64,000 bases of DNA, from positions 41,638 through 105,637 of the forward strand of contig NZ_JHXD01000011.1 of NCBI RefSeq assembly GCF_000687715.1, in the 5' to 3' direction. Position numbers and translations under genes: made by a program. Origin of the DNA: Xylanibacter ruminicola Ga6B6. GTDB lineage: Bacteria; Bacteroidota; Bacteroidia; Bacteroidales; Bacteroidaceae. The notes below the pieces were generated by a model, which ran no database searches, was not told where the DNA came from, and saw nothing but the letters and a program-made list of their open reading frames with translations. Of the stretch, positions 10,601-17,403 are shown one piece after another (positions within the stretch are counted from its first letter, which is position 1; each line of letters opens with the position of its first letter).

Positions 10601-10708
10601 TTCAATATTGTACTGATATCAAAAGAGCATCCCCAGCCGCTCAATCTCGACAACCCATCGGGTAAGCTTGTTTCTTACAATGGCAAGGCCCTGACCGTCA
10701 AGTTGTAA
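7685..10708 (+). CDS. GH31 glycoside hydrolase with PA14 insert, probable alpha-xylosidase or alpha-glucosidase
   Basis: 1007 residues with signal peptide (IQILVSGLLLSSTMMA). The GH31 catalytic barrel is recognised by the nucleophile motif DAWWMDASEP (Asp about 601) and the acid/base region WSGDIGTRWEDM (Asp about 682), and by GVPFWGMDQGGF. A PA14-like domain is inserted at about residues 295-405 (FILYYSGYVKVYIDGKE, GGEAYCGLRV). PA14 inserts are known in bacterial GH31 alpha-xylosidases acting on xyloglucan oligosaccharides, which favours that activity (inference). A beta-sandwich with a DUF5110-like end closes the protein. It is third in the lacI-sensor unit and is followed by a strong terminator. 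Confidence 0.92.
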   Translation: MKRIQILVSGLLLSSTMMAAVVQTNGNNVTITPDGGQAKVVYLEVINNQIIRVRATSQQALPTKPASLMIVPNAAPAKGSYAITDEGDNVVVKTQKVKAVVQKATGQITFFDATGKQLLKEAQEGKKFWDFTVPERELGMKTGYTVPEEQKHGLSWQMKFDSPDDEAFYGLGQHQSEEFNMKGKNEDLFQYNTKVSIPFVLSNKNYGLLWDSYSYCRFGNPNDYLQLNRAFKLYDKSGKEGHLTGTYVDARGKKLVRDEDSIYYEYGTPEKSAIALKTDNGGIKNFPKDINLMGANVTYEGFIEPECIPEQGSPTRSLCGHCKGKSQLYQFILYYSGYVKVYIDGKEVVPERWRTAWNPNTYKFSTELQKGKRVQLRIEWRPDGGEAYCGLRVAEPRSKQEREQLSVWSEMAKDMDYYFIAGDNLDQVVSGYRTLTGKASLYPKWVLGFWQSRERYKTQDEIEGTLAEFRKRHIPIDNIVQDWNYWPEDQWGSHQFEASRYPNPQQMLDKVHQMHGRFMISVWPKFYCNTDNYKELDAKGWMYVQSPTDDIHDWVGPGYTNGFYDAYDPGARKMFWRQMDENLYTKYNHNGVAGVDAWWMDASEPNVRDCTPMWYRKALSGPTALGTSTEYFNAYSTVNADAIYNGQRSVWKGKLNEPRVFLLTRSGFAGEQRYSTATWSGDIGTRWEDMRAQMTAGLNYSISGVPFWGMDQGGFCVENRYVAAQQLYDRTKVENEDLKEWRELQTRWNQFGTFIPLFRSHGQWPLREIWNIAPDEHPAYKSFVYYDKLRYRLMPYLYSLAGWAHFKDYTLMRPLVMDFNGDKEVENIGNQWMFGPALMACPVGYYKARNRSVYFPAQCGWYNLYTGEYTEGGQRLIVDAPYEQIPVFVREGAIIPFGPEMEWSDEKPAELINLYVYAGQDGAFQLYEDEGTNYNYEKGKYATIDITYDEATRTVSFGARKGQFAGMLKNRQFNIVLISKEHPQPLNLDNPSGKLVSYNGKALTVKL

Positions 10709-10751
10709 TCTTAGAGTTTGCAATACGCAAGTTATCTTGTTAAAATAGTCT

Positions 10752-10789
10752 AAAAAAGCGATATGTTGGTTGCAACGTATCGCTTTTTT
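10752..10789 (+). terminator. Long intrinsic terminator between GH31 and rpoD
   Basis: Arms 10752-10768 and 10773-10789 form a continuous 17-bp stem (AAAAAAGCGATA against TATCGCTTTTTT, one U-G wobble, then GTTG/CAAC) with a 4-nt loop and a T run. The A/T tracts on both sides make it bidirectional in appearance. It overlaps the rpoD promoter. Confidence 0.85.
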
Positions 10790-10800
10790 TAGTACTTTTG
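10770..10800 (+). promoter_or_regulatory. Promoter of rpoD
   Basis: TACTTTTG at 10793-10800 fits the -7 consensus; a TTG at 10770-10772 lies 20 nt upstream as a -33 element. The -33 box falls in the loop and right arm of the GH31 terminator. The start codon is 28 nt downstream of the -7 box. Confidence 0.7.
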
Positions 10801-10828
10801 CAGACTTTTTCAGAGTAACGATATAAAT

Positions 10829-11701
10829 ATGAGGCAATTAAAGATTCAAAAAAGTATTACCAACCGATCAAGTGAGGCACTCGACAAGTATCTTGTAGAA
10901 ATCGGTCGTCAACCCCTTGTCACTATTGATGAAGAGATTGAGCTGGCTCAGGCCATCCGCCGTGGCGGTCCTGAGGGCGAGAAGGCGAAGGAGCGCCTGG
11001 TAACAGCTAATCTGCGCTTTGTGGTGTCTGTAGCAAAACAGTACCAGCATCAGGGCTTGACACTGACTGACCTGATCGACGAGGGAAATATTGGACTGGT
11101 AAAGGCAGCAGAGAAGTTTGATGAGACACGCGGATTTAAGTTTATCTCTTATGCCGTATGGTGGATTCGTCAGAGCATTCTGCAGGCTATTGCCGAGCAG
11201 AGTCGTATTGTGCGCTTGCCCCTGAACCAGAGTGGCGCTCTGAGCAAGATTAATCAGGAAATCAATAAGTTCGAGCAGCAGCATCAGCGTCGCCCATCTG
11301 TGACCGAGCTGGCTGAGCTCACACAGATCGAGGAGTCGAAGATTGAGCAGACTGCCAAGGCCGACAGTCACCACATGAGTATCGATGCACCTTTCGGTGA
11401 GGATGATGATAACTCAATGGCCGACATGCTGAGCAGTGGCGAGGATACCCGTACCGACAAGCTGGTGGATTACGAGTCGCTCACATCCGATTTGGATAAT
11501 GTGTTGCGTAACGTCCTGAAGGATCGTGAACTCAAGATTGTCAAGGAGTGCTTTGGCATTGGTTGTCAGGAGCGTGGTCTCGAGGAGATTGGCGCAGAGA
11601 TGGGACTCACGCGTGAGCGTGTACGTCAGATTCGCGAAAAGAGCATCACCAAACTGCACGACAGTGGTTATGCACGCATCTTGATGAAATACCTGGGTTA
11701 A
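10829..11701 (+). CDS. rpoD: Primary RNA polymerase sigma factor RpoD/SigA
   Basis: 290 residues, the short form of the primary sigma factor found in Bacteroidetes, which lacks the long N-terminal region 1.1. Region 1.2 (ALDKYLVEIGRQPLVT), region 2 (LVTANLRFVVSVAKQYQHQG, DEGNIGLVKAAEKFDETRGF, FISYAVWWIRQSILQAI), region 3 and region 4 with its helix-turn-helix (LEEIGAEMGLTRERVRQIRE) are all intact. It recognises the -33/-7 promoters noted throughout this window. Monocistronic, with its own promoter and a convergent neighbour whose 3' end lies 8 nt away. Confidence 0.97.
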   Translation: MRQLKIQKSITNRSSEALDKYLVEIGRQPLVTIDEEIELAQAIRRGGPEGEKAKERLVTANLRFVVSVAKQYQHQGLTLTDLIDEGNIGLVKAAEKFDETRGFKFISYAVWWIRQSILQAIAEQSRIVRLPLNQSGALSKINQEINKFEQQHQRRPSVTELAELTQIEESKIEQTAKADSHHMSIDAPFGEDDDNSMADMLSSGEDTRTDKLVDYESLTSDLDNVLRNVLKDRELKIVKECFGIGCQERGLEEIGAEMGLTRERVRQIREKSITKLHDSGYARILMKYLG

Positions 11702-11709
11702 TAAGCCGT

Positions 11710-13458
11710 TTAGCTTATTGGCAGTGTAACAATAAACTGGGCGCCATCTGTATAGGTGGTGTCCAGTTCTACTTTTCCACCCAACTGTTCGGCCAGTCTG
11801 CGGCTCAGTGGCAGTCCCAGTCCGATACCTTCCTTAAAGTTATCCAGTTTCACAAAGCGGTCGAAGATACGTTCTGCCTCTTCCACGGGGATACCATAGC
11901 CGGTGTCGGTCACCATCATCTGCAGCTGGTCACCCGCCTGTTCGGCTTTAATGGTAATAGTGCCTTTTTCGGTATATTTGGCGGCATTATCCATCAGGCA
12001 CGACAGGATGCGGCGCAACATATTCTCGTTGGTCTTCAGCGTAAAGTCATCGGGCAGTGTGGTCTCCAGCTTGATCTCGGTCTCGTCGGTCACATAGTCC
12101 TGGTATTCTCTCTGCAACCCACGTAACATGTCGTTGATGTGCGGCTTATCATCCTTGCTCATCTTTTCGGTGCTCTCGATGAGCGACAGTCCGATAATCT
12201 CGTCGATGAGGATGGTCACCTGTCGGGTACTCTTCTGCATCATGGTCGATATATGCTTGCGCTCCTCGGGGTTGCCCGCCAGATCAGGATCGGCTATCAC
12301 CTGGGCAAAACCCGTGATGATGTTCAGCGGCGTGCGCACCTCATGACTCACGTTCTGGATAAACGCCGTCTTCATCTTCTCCGACTCCATGGCCTTTTTA
12401 TACGCCTTGCGCAGTTCCTTCAGGTGCTTTTTGCGTATCTGCACGATATATACCAGGGCGATAATCAGCAGTGTCAGTAGCAGGATAGCACCCATCAGGG
12501 CGGTGGTACGTACGGCAGCCGCTTTCTTCTCGGCTTCGTACAGCTCTACCTGTTCCTGGATACCCTGCATACTGTTGGTCAGCACCACATTATCTATCGA
12601 GTCGCTGGCCAGCGATTCCTCCTTAAACGATTTGTAGGCCTCCTCCCATCTGCCGGCACGTTCGTATATCAGCGGGATGGCATCGGCACCCTCGTCACCC
12701 AACTCGCGTTTGGCATATTCGATGGCCTCATCCACCTGACCTGTGGCAGCCAGGTAGTAGGCCTCCATGCTGCGACCGTGAACCGACGACAGACCTTTCT
12801 TTTCGCCCTCCTTATACACCTTGTAACCCTTTAGGAACTGGTCTATCTTACCTTCGTTATAGTAGGTCAGTGTCTTTCGGGTCTCGATGTCGAACACCCG
12901 TTCGGGCGAATATTTCTGGGCAATGGCTTTGGCCTTGTCCATCAGGTCTAATGCCTCCTGAGCGTCATCGTCTATGGCTACATTGATGATATTCATGTAG
13001 ATGGGCGGGATGCTCTCGTAATAGCCGTTCTTCTCCATCATCTGTACCACCTCGTACCAGCATTTCTTGGCAGCCTCTTTGTTACCACAGTATTTGTTAA
13101 TGTGGCCCATCATGTTCACGGCCATATACATCTCCTTGGTCAATTTCTTCTCGCGCAACTCCTTCGACAGTTCCTGAGCCTTGGTGTAGGCCTCAAAAAT
13201 CTTCTGTCGGTTCATCTCAAAGATAATGTCGTTGCACCGTTGGGTGTAGTAGCCGTGCAAGTCGTTATTGGCCAGCAGATAGTTCTGCAGGTTCGTCAGA
13301 TGCGTATAGAATCGGGCACTGTCGCCATCGTTGAATGCATGACTCATGGAGTCGCGAAGTTCTATGTATTTCGCGTCTTTCTTATAATCAATATTTGCGT
13401 GGCTGGCACTCGTTCCAAGTAATAGCGCTGTAGCCAAAAGGATTCGTCCTATATTCAT
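11710..13458 (-). CDS. Membrane sensor histidine kinase with N-terminal TPR-like helical domain
   Basis: 582 residues. Signal peptide (RILLATALLLGTSASHA), a helical repeat region of TPR type (about 25-300), a membrane helix at about 312-334 (LMGAILLLTLLIIALVYIV), a short coiled linker, then HisKA with H-box FIQNVSHEVRTPLN (phosphoacceptor His about 372) and HATPase_c (DTGYGIP, GIGLGLPLSRRL). All kinase boxes look intact. No response regulator lies next to it, so it is an orphan in this window. The TPR part faces the periplasm and may sense protein or peptide partners (inference). Convergent with rpoD. Confidence 0.92.
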   Translation of the reverse strand: MNIGRILLATALLLGTSASHANIDYKKDAKYIELRDSMSHAFNDGDSARFYTHLTNLQNYLLANNDLHGYYTQRCNDIIFEMNRQKIFEAYTKAQELSKELREKKLTKEMYMAVNMMGHINKYCGNKEAAKKCWYEVVQMMEKNGYYESIPPIYMNIINVAIDDDAQEALDLMDKAKAIAQKYSPERVFDIETRKTLTYYNEGKIDQFLKGYKVYKEGEKKGLSSVHGRSMEAYYLAATGQVDEAIEYAKRELGDEGADAIPLIYERAGRWEEAYKSFKEESLASDSIDNVVLTNSMQGIQEQVELYEAEKKAAAVRTTALMGAILLLTLLIIALVYIVQIRKKHLKELRKAYKKAMESEKMKTAFIQNVSHEVRTPLNIITGFAQVIADPDLAGNPEERKHISTMMQKSTRQVTILIDEIIGLSLIESTEKMSKDDKPHINDMLRGLQREYQDYVTDETEIKLETTLPDDFTLKTNENMLRRILSCLMDNAAKYTEKGTITIKAEQAGDQLQMMVTDTGYGIPVEEAERIFDRFVKLDNFKEGIGLGLPLSRRLAEQLGGKVELDTTYTDGAQFIVTLPIS

Positions 13459-13487
13459 AATCTTAGGTTAGTCTGTATTCTTTTCTG

Positions 13488-13518
13488 CAAAAATACTAAT
13501 TATTTCATAATTACCAAA
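13488..13518 (-). promoter_or_regulatory. Promoter of the histidine kinase gene
   Basis: Read on the minus strand: TTTG (13518-13515), exactly 19 nt, then TATTTTTG (13495-13488), a perfect -33/-7 pair, with the start codon about 30 nt further on. Confidence 0.75.
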
Positions 13519-13551
13519 TATTTTTGCTTTTTTTTTCCTTTATAATAAAAA

Positions 13552-13578
13552 AATCCGTGTAATCCGTGTCATCCGTGC
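13552..13578 (-). repeat. Dispersed CACGGATT/CACGAATT-type repeat, inverted copy
   Basis: Three copies of ATCCGTG at 9-nt spacing; on the minus strand this reads as CACGGAT units and matches the repeat at 14815-14842. It lies just upstream of the -7 box of the lipoprotein gene. Confidence 0.6.
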
Positions 13579-13589
13579 CTAAAATTGCT

Positions 13590-13597
13590 TATCTTTG
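13590..13597 (+). promoter_or_regulatory. -7 promoter element of the lipoprotein-DUF4230 unit
   Basis: TATCTTTG followed by C, a full match to TAnnTTTG, 22 nt before the start codon at 13620. The expected -33 position falls inside the dispersed repeat and no TTTG is present there. Confidence 0.55.
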
Positions 13598-13619
13598 CAG
13601 GCGAATTAAAGAAAACAAG

Positions 13620-14141
13620 ATGAATAAGAATTTGATTTTAGCCCTTATAGCAGTGCCTTGCTTGTTAGCAAGTTGTGGTCAGAAAAAGCAGCACGATGAT
13701 ATCATCGTACAGCATACCGAGGCGCCCAAACCTCAGGCCCCCATCCGTATGCAGGATTATAAAGATGTAAAGGATGTGCAGTGGTTGGGCAAGCAGTACC
13801 AGGTGGAGGTGGTGCGTACAGCCGACGACTCTTTGCGCATGGTGAAGGACGAGAACGGACAGAAGTTCGTGGATAACCGTATCACGCTCAAGGTCATCCG
13901 TACCGATGGTAGTGTGTTCTGCAGCAAGTCGTTTACCAAGGCCGCTTTCGATGGCTGTCTGGATGACGACTATCGTAAGACGGGTATTCTCGAAGGTTTT
14001 GTGTTCGACAAGGCCGAGGGCAACCAGCTGTTCTTTGCCGCCAGCGTATGTCATCCCCAGACCGATGAGTATATTCCTTTGATTGTTACCGTCAGCAACT
14101 TTGGCGAGGTAGGCATCTCGCGCGATCAGGATTTGGAGTAA
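13620..14141 (+). CDS. Small lipoprotein of unknown function, DUF4738-like
   Basis: 173 residues from the ATG at 13620; an upstream in-frame start at 13566 would be read through the promoter and is rejected. The lipobox CLLASC (Cys about 19) marks a lipoprotein. The mature part (KFVDNRITLKVIRTDGSVFCSKSFTKAAF and PLIVTVSNFGEVGISRDQDLE in two segments) resembles the DUF4738 family of Prevotella/Bacteroides proteins; this assignment is from memory of the family and is tentative. The next gene starts 5 nt downstream, so it forms an operon with the two DUF4230 genes. Confidence 0.75.
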   Translation: MNKNLILALIAVPCLLASCGQKKQHDDIIVQHTEAPKPQAPIRMQDYKDVKDVQWLGKQYQVEVVRTADDSLRMVKDENGQKFVDNRITLKVIRTDGSVFCSKSFTKAAFDGCLDDDYRKTGILEGFVFDKAEGNQLFFAASVCHPQTDEYIPLIVTVSNFGEVGISRDQDLE

Positions 14142-14146
14142 GCCCT

Positions 14147-14851
14147 ATGAAACAGCGAAAAAGCATTCTCATTGCAGGTGGTGTAATAGCTATACTGGTG
14201 CTGTTCGGTTTAACGTTCAGTTGTGTGCGTTGTTCATCCGAAAAGCCGGTCAGTGTGCAGGCAGGCGTTGCCCAAGGCATCGATACCGTCCCCATGCTCA
14301 TCATGCAGGTGCAGAAGTGCTCCAAGTTGTACACGGCCGAATATCGCGTACATAAGATTATCACCCACGATGATGCCTTGCGACTCAAAGGTCAGCTCAT
14401 GAGCAAGCAGTTCAACCTCAAGGTGCCTCTGGCGGATCGTAAAATTGCCATCCCCATGGATGCCAAGATCAAGGCGTATATCGATTTCTCGGAGTTCTCT
14501 GAGAAGAATATCGAGCGCAATGGCAACCAGATTACCATCATTCTGCCCGATCCTCAGGTGGTGATGACCAGCTCTAAGATTGATCAGAAGAACGTCAAAC
14601 AGTATGTTGGTCTCACGCGTGCACATTTCAGCGACGAGGAGTTGGCTAACTATCAGCAGCAGGGTAGGGAGGCCATCCTGCAGAGTATTCCCGATATGGG
14701 TATCGAAGAAACCGCCCGTGCCAATGCGGCCAAGGTGCTGGTGCCCATGCTCACCCAGTTGGGTTACGAGGAGCAGGATATCACTATTGCTTTCCGCAAG
14801 GACTTGGATTTTGGGCACGGATTTCGCGGATTAACACGGATTGAAGATTAA
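14147..14851 (+). CDS. DUF4230 domain protein, membrane anchored
   Basis: 234 residues. N-terminal hydrophobic anchor (ILIAGGVIAILVLFGLTFSC), then a DUF4230 domain (KLYTAEYRVHKII, AYIDFSEFSEKNI, ITIILPDPQV, AKVLVPMLTQLGYEEQDI). DUF4230 proteins are widespread in Bacteroidetes and Firmicutes and have no established function. The last codons (about 14815-14848, giving HGFRGLTRIED) come from a dispersed CACGGATT-type repeat, so the natural C-terminus has been replaced or extended by repeat sequence. A second DUF4230 gene follows after 33 nt, which holds another copy of the repeat. Confidence 0.85.
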   Translation: MKQRKSILIAGGVIAILVLFGLTFSCVRCSSEKPVSVQAGVAQGIDTVPMLIMQVQKCSKLYTAEYRVHKIITHDDALRLKGQLMSKQFNLKVPLADRKIAIPMDAKIKAYIDFSEFSEKNIERNGNQITIILPDPQVVMTSSKIDQKNVKQYVGLTRAHFSDEELANYQQQGREAILQSIPDMGIEETARANAAKVLVPMLTQLGYEEQDITIAFRKDLDFGHGFRGLTRIED

Positions 14852-14883
14852 TTTGGCACGAATTACGCGAATTAACACGAATT
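14815..14883 (+). repeat. Two tandem copies of the dispersed CACG(G/A)ATT repeat
   Basis: Copies at 14815-14842 and 14856-14883, each 28 nt of three roughly 9-nt units (CACGGATT type and CACGAATT type). The first encodes the end of the upstream gene; the second runs directly into the ATG of the next gene. Confidence 0.75.
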
Positions 14884-14884
14884 T

Positions 14885-15463
14885 ATGAAGCAGTACAAAA
14901 TAGTAATAGGTGCAGTTGTTTTGATCGCTGTTGTTGCGATTTTCTTCTGGGTTAAGAGTGCCTTCAAGGGTAATTATCTTGAGGTGGGTACCAATGATAA
15001 CATTGAGCCTACACCTACTCAGATACAGTCTATTCGTGATATTGGTGAGTGGGAGTTTCTGTCTGTCTCAGCCGAGGAGATGGTCGATACCGTCCGTAAG
15101 GGTTTCTTCTCCGACGATGAGTTGGTGCGCATCTATTACGGCACCTTGCGTTTAGGCATCGATATGCAGCAGTTGAGCGATGGCGCCATCACTCTCCAAG
15201 GCGACACGCTTCAGGCAACGTTACCGAAGGTTGGTCTCTTGGACAAAGACTTCATCGACGAAGCTAAAACCAAATCCTTCTACGAGAGTGGCAAATGGAC
15301 CCCACAAGCCCACCAGGCCCTCTACCAAAAAGCCCACCGTCAAATGCTAACCCATTGCCTCACCAAAGAAAATGTTAAGACAGCTGAGGTTAATGCCGAA
15401 ATCCAGGTTTCAAATCTGTTTAAGAGCTTAGGCTATAAGAACGTAGTTCTTCATTTCGAGTAA
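14885..15463 (+). CDS. Second DUF4230 domain protein
   Basis: 192 residues, starting one base after the repeat at 14856-14883. N-terminal membrane helix (IVIGAVVLIAVVAIFFWV), then a DUF4230-like domain (IQSIRDIGEWEFLSVSAEE, RIYYGTLRLGIDM, LQATLPKVGLLDKDF, NLFKSLGYKNVVLHFE). It keeps the same order of elements as its upstream neighbour and is probably a diverged tandem paralogue. The stop codon abuts a REP-like palindrome. Confidence 0.8.
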   Translation: MKQYKIVIGAVVLIAVVAIFFWVKSAFKGNYLEVGTNDNIEPTPTQIQSIRDIGEWEFLSVSAEEMVDTVRKGFFSDDELVRIYYGTLRLGIDMQQLSDGAITLQGDTLQATLPKVGLLDKDFIDEAKTKSFYESGKWTPQAHQALYQKAHRQMLTHCLTKENVKTAEVNAEIQVSNLFKSLGYKNVVLHFE

Positions 15464-15491
15464 CCCCTGCCAGGGGACAGGTCCCTGTCAT
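15464..15491 (-). repeat. REP-like palindrome, copy A (inverted)
   Basis: Starts on the base after the DUF4230 stop codon. Its reverse complement matches the unit at 17663-17690 in 26 of 28 positions. Stem TGACAGGG with CCCTGGCA around the loop ACCTGTC (minus-strand reading). Confidence 0.8.
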
Positions 15492-15571
15492 CCGATTCCC
15501 TCGCTTGCTGGACGCTCGCTCCACCCACCCTCGCTCTTTGGTGGCAGCCCGCCCCCAGCCGCGCGGCATCC

Positions 15572-15594
15572 CCCTCGGTGTTTTCAGGTATTAG
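15572..15594 (+). repeat. Left copy of a direct repeat flanking the TA-RAYT block
   Basis: CCCTCGGTGTTTT followed closely by GGTATTAG. The same two blocks occur in the same orientation at 17409-17434, on the other side of the toxin-antitoxin and RAYT genes. Confidence 0.5.
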
Positions 15595-15616
15595 TTGAGT
15601 TTTTCAAAAGAAAAAC

Positions 15617-15647
15617 TTGCAAGTTTCAACTATTTGTTTTATATTTG
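15617..15647 (+). promoter_or_regulatory. Promoter of the toxin-antitoxin pair
   Basis: TTG at 15617-15619 and TATATTTG at 15640-15647, spacer 20 nt, 25 nt before the antitoxin start. Confidence 0.65.
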
Positions 15648-15672
15648 CAGCAGATTTATTTAATTTACGATT

Positions 15673-15960
15673 ATGGTAACAACATATAATCAAGTAGAAG
15701 TGTCTCCTGTTGATGCGCTTTGGACATTAATACAGGGACAAAGCAAGGCTGTAAGAGTTGCACTTACCAAAAGACTTTTAGAACAGGAAAAGGCAGCCTT
15801 AGCAGCAAAAGCTGTTGATGCTAAAAAGTTCACTCAGAAGATAAATGCTCTTGAGAACGATTCTGAGGGTTTCTTAAAATTGGGTGGCTTTATGGCAGAT
15901 AGCAGTGTCAGTGCAGATGAACTTCTTGAAGAGGCTCTAACCGATAAATACGGAATCTGA
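15673..15960 (+). CDS. Putative antitoxin partner of a PIN-domain toxin
   Basis: 95 residues, mostly helical and charged (KRLLEQEKAALAAKAVDAKK), ending SADELLEEALTDKYGI. No DNA-binding fold is obvious by eye. The role is inferred from position: own promoter, and only one base before a PIN-domain gene, the usual antitoxin-toxin arrangement. Comparable short partners of PIN toxins in Bacteroidales carry a similar helical C-terminus that wraps the toxin. An alternative is an uncharacterised small protein that is merely cotranscribed. Confidence 0.7.
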   Translation: MVTTYNQVEVSPVDALWTLIQGQSKAVRVALTKRLLEQEKAALAAKAVDAKKFTQKINALENDSEGFLKLGGFMADSSVSADELLEEALTDKYGI

Positions 15961-15961
15961 T

Positions 15962-16420
15962 ATGAAAGTCTTTATTGATACCAATATCATTCTAGAATAC
16001 TTCATGCATCGTGAGAAGTATGAGGTGGCGGAGAAACTATTAAAAGAACTCCATAACAGAGGCGCTCAGATGTTCATGTCTGTAGGAGCTTTCTATACCA
16101 TACATTTCATTATTCTGAAATACTTACATAAAGAACAAGGGCTCGTTGGCGAGGTGTGTTTGCAGAGTCTTCGGATTATCATGAATAAGATACTTCAGAT
16201 GTTTGATATTGCGGAGCATGATAAGAATAGCCTTTTACAAGGTGTTTCTGATAAAAGGTATAAAGACTTGGAAGACAGTTGTCAGTATCAAGTAGCTCAG
16301 AAGGTTGGATGTGAGGCTTTGGTCTCATTTAATATTTCAGACTATAAGGAGTCGACAGATGGACAAGTGAAAATCTACACACCCCAACAGTTCATAGAGC
16401 AGGAATTGGTAGAACGTTAA
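15962..16420 (+). CDS. PIN-domain ribonuclease toxin
   Basis: 152 residues. The opening KVFIDTNIILEYFMHR has the first PIN acidic residue (Asp in FIDTN); further acidic positions are seen in YKDLEDSCQYQVA and SFNISDYKES, the arrangement of the metal-binding quartet in VapC-like RNases. The target RNA is unknown. It starts one base after the putative antitoxin, and a REP-like repeat begins directly after the stop. Likely acts in the cytoplasm as a growth-regulating or element-stabilising toxin. Confidence 0.85.
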   Translation: MKVFIDTNIILEYFMHREKYEVAEKLLKELHNRGAQMFMSVGAFYTIHFIILKYLHKEQGLVGEVCLQSLRIIMNKILQMFDIAEHDKNSLLQGVSDKRYKDLEDSCQYQVAQKVGCEALVSFNISDYKESTDGQVKIYTPQQFIEQELVER

Positions 16421-16479
16421 GGGAGTACCTGTCCCCTGTCATGTGGAAGAACTGTCAGGAACCTGTCCCCTGTCAGGGG
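16421..16479 (+). repeat. REP-like palindromes, copies B (partial) and C
   Basis: Copy B (16421-16443) keeps ACCTGTCCCCTGTCA; copy C (16452-16479) has the full unit. Copy C ends 4 nt from the 3' end of the RAYT gene, and copy B abuts the PIN gene stop. Confidence 0.75.
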
Positions 16480-16483
16480 TGGC

Positions 16484-17275
16484 TTACAGGCCTTGGATAA
16501 GGCCGCGGCCTACACCCGTTAATCGCTCTAACTGACGATAAGAGGCTCCTTTTGATTTCAGAAACTTCAACACATCCCGTTTGATACCATCTTGCAATTG
16601 CTGGAATGCAGTACTATTCGTAACACCGGTATGCTCCTTAATCAATAGCATAATTTGATCGTCCGACGGTCTCTCCCTCGGCGTGTCTTCCATTTCCAGA
16701 CAAGGTACGTCATCCTCCAGCGGCTCGTCAACCCATTCCTTCAGTTCGTCAAATGGAATTCTCTTCAATACTGTTGTCGTATCGCAGATTTGAAACACCG
16801 GCTCTACAGTTCCGTCAAACTCTCCCCAACTGCTATAGGCGTAGTCACTAACTCGCTCAACAAGCTTTGCTTTCACTGGGTTTTGGTGGATGTAACGGAG
16901 TAGAGTGGTAAAGTACCCCATATCGTTAACCGGCTCTGATTTGAATCGATCCTTGAACAGGTGCCCGTCGCGACCGTACTTGCGGTTATAATAGAACACA
17001 TAGCTACCAGCAATGCGCTTGATAGTCTCACCCACGGTCTCTCCGCGCTCACGTATCAGCAGATGCAGATGGTTTGACATCAAGCAATAGGCATAATAAG
17101 TACAATTGCTCCCGCATGGTGCCCCTTCGTCGTCGTAACGAAAACGCATTCTGTCGAGTGTCGCGATGAATTGGAAATAGTCCTCTTCATCATTAAATAT
17201 CTTCTGGTGGTTGATACCACGTATCATCACATGGTAAATACCCGTTCCCGACTCCTTTCGTGATTGTCTAGGCAT
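16484..17275 (-). CDS. REP-associated tyrosine transposase (RAYT), Y1_Tnp family
   Basis: 263 residues from the ATG at 17275; a longer reading to 17371 would run through the promoter. Begins MPRQSRKESGTGIYHVMIRG, the usual start of TnpA_REP proteins. The metal-binding HUH motif is SNHLHLLI and the catalytic Tyr lies in LLRYIHQNPVKAKLV. A C-terminal helix-turn-helix-like segment (YRQLERLTGVGRGLIQGL) follows, as in many RAYTs. These enzymes are single-copy, domesticated relatives of IS200/IS605 transposases that act on REP palindromes. Here closely similar palindromes flank the gene on both sides, supporting a functional pair. Confidence 0.93.
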   Translation of the reverse strand: MPRQSRKESGTGIYHVMIRGINHQKIFNDEEDYFQFIATLDRMRFRYDDEGAPCGSNCTYYAYCLMSNHLHLLIRERGETVGETIKRIAGSYVFYYNRKYGRDGHLFKDRFKSEPVNDMGYFTTLLRYIHQNPVKAKLVERVSDYAYSSWGEFDGTVEPVFQICDTTTVLKRIPFDELKEWVDEPLEDDVPCLEMEDTPRERPSDDQIMLLIKEHTGVTNSTAFQQLQDGIKRDVLKFLKSKGASYRQLERLTGVGRGLIQGL

Positions 17276-17318
17276 ATTTTCTGTTTTATGATTTAAACTT
17301 AGCTCTTTATTTGCGCTG

Positions 17319-17326
17319 CAAAAATA
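17319..17326 (-). promoter_or_regulatory. -7 promoter element of the RAYT gene
   Basis: Minus strand TATTTTTG followed by C, about 43 nt upstream of the chosen start codon. No clear -33 TTTG at 19 nt. Confidence 0.5.
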
Positions 17327-17403
17327 ATAAAAATCCCAAACAATCTCATCATTATTCCAGAAAAAGTGCACATTTTCTTTATATAATAAGGGCTGCTCGC
17401 CCC

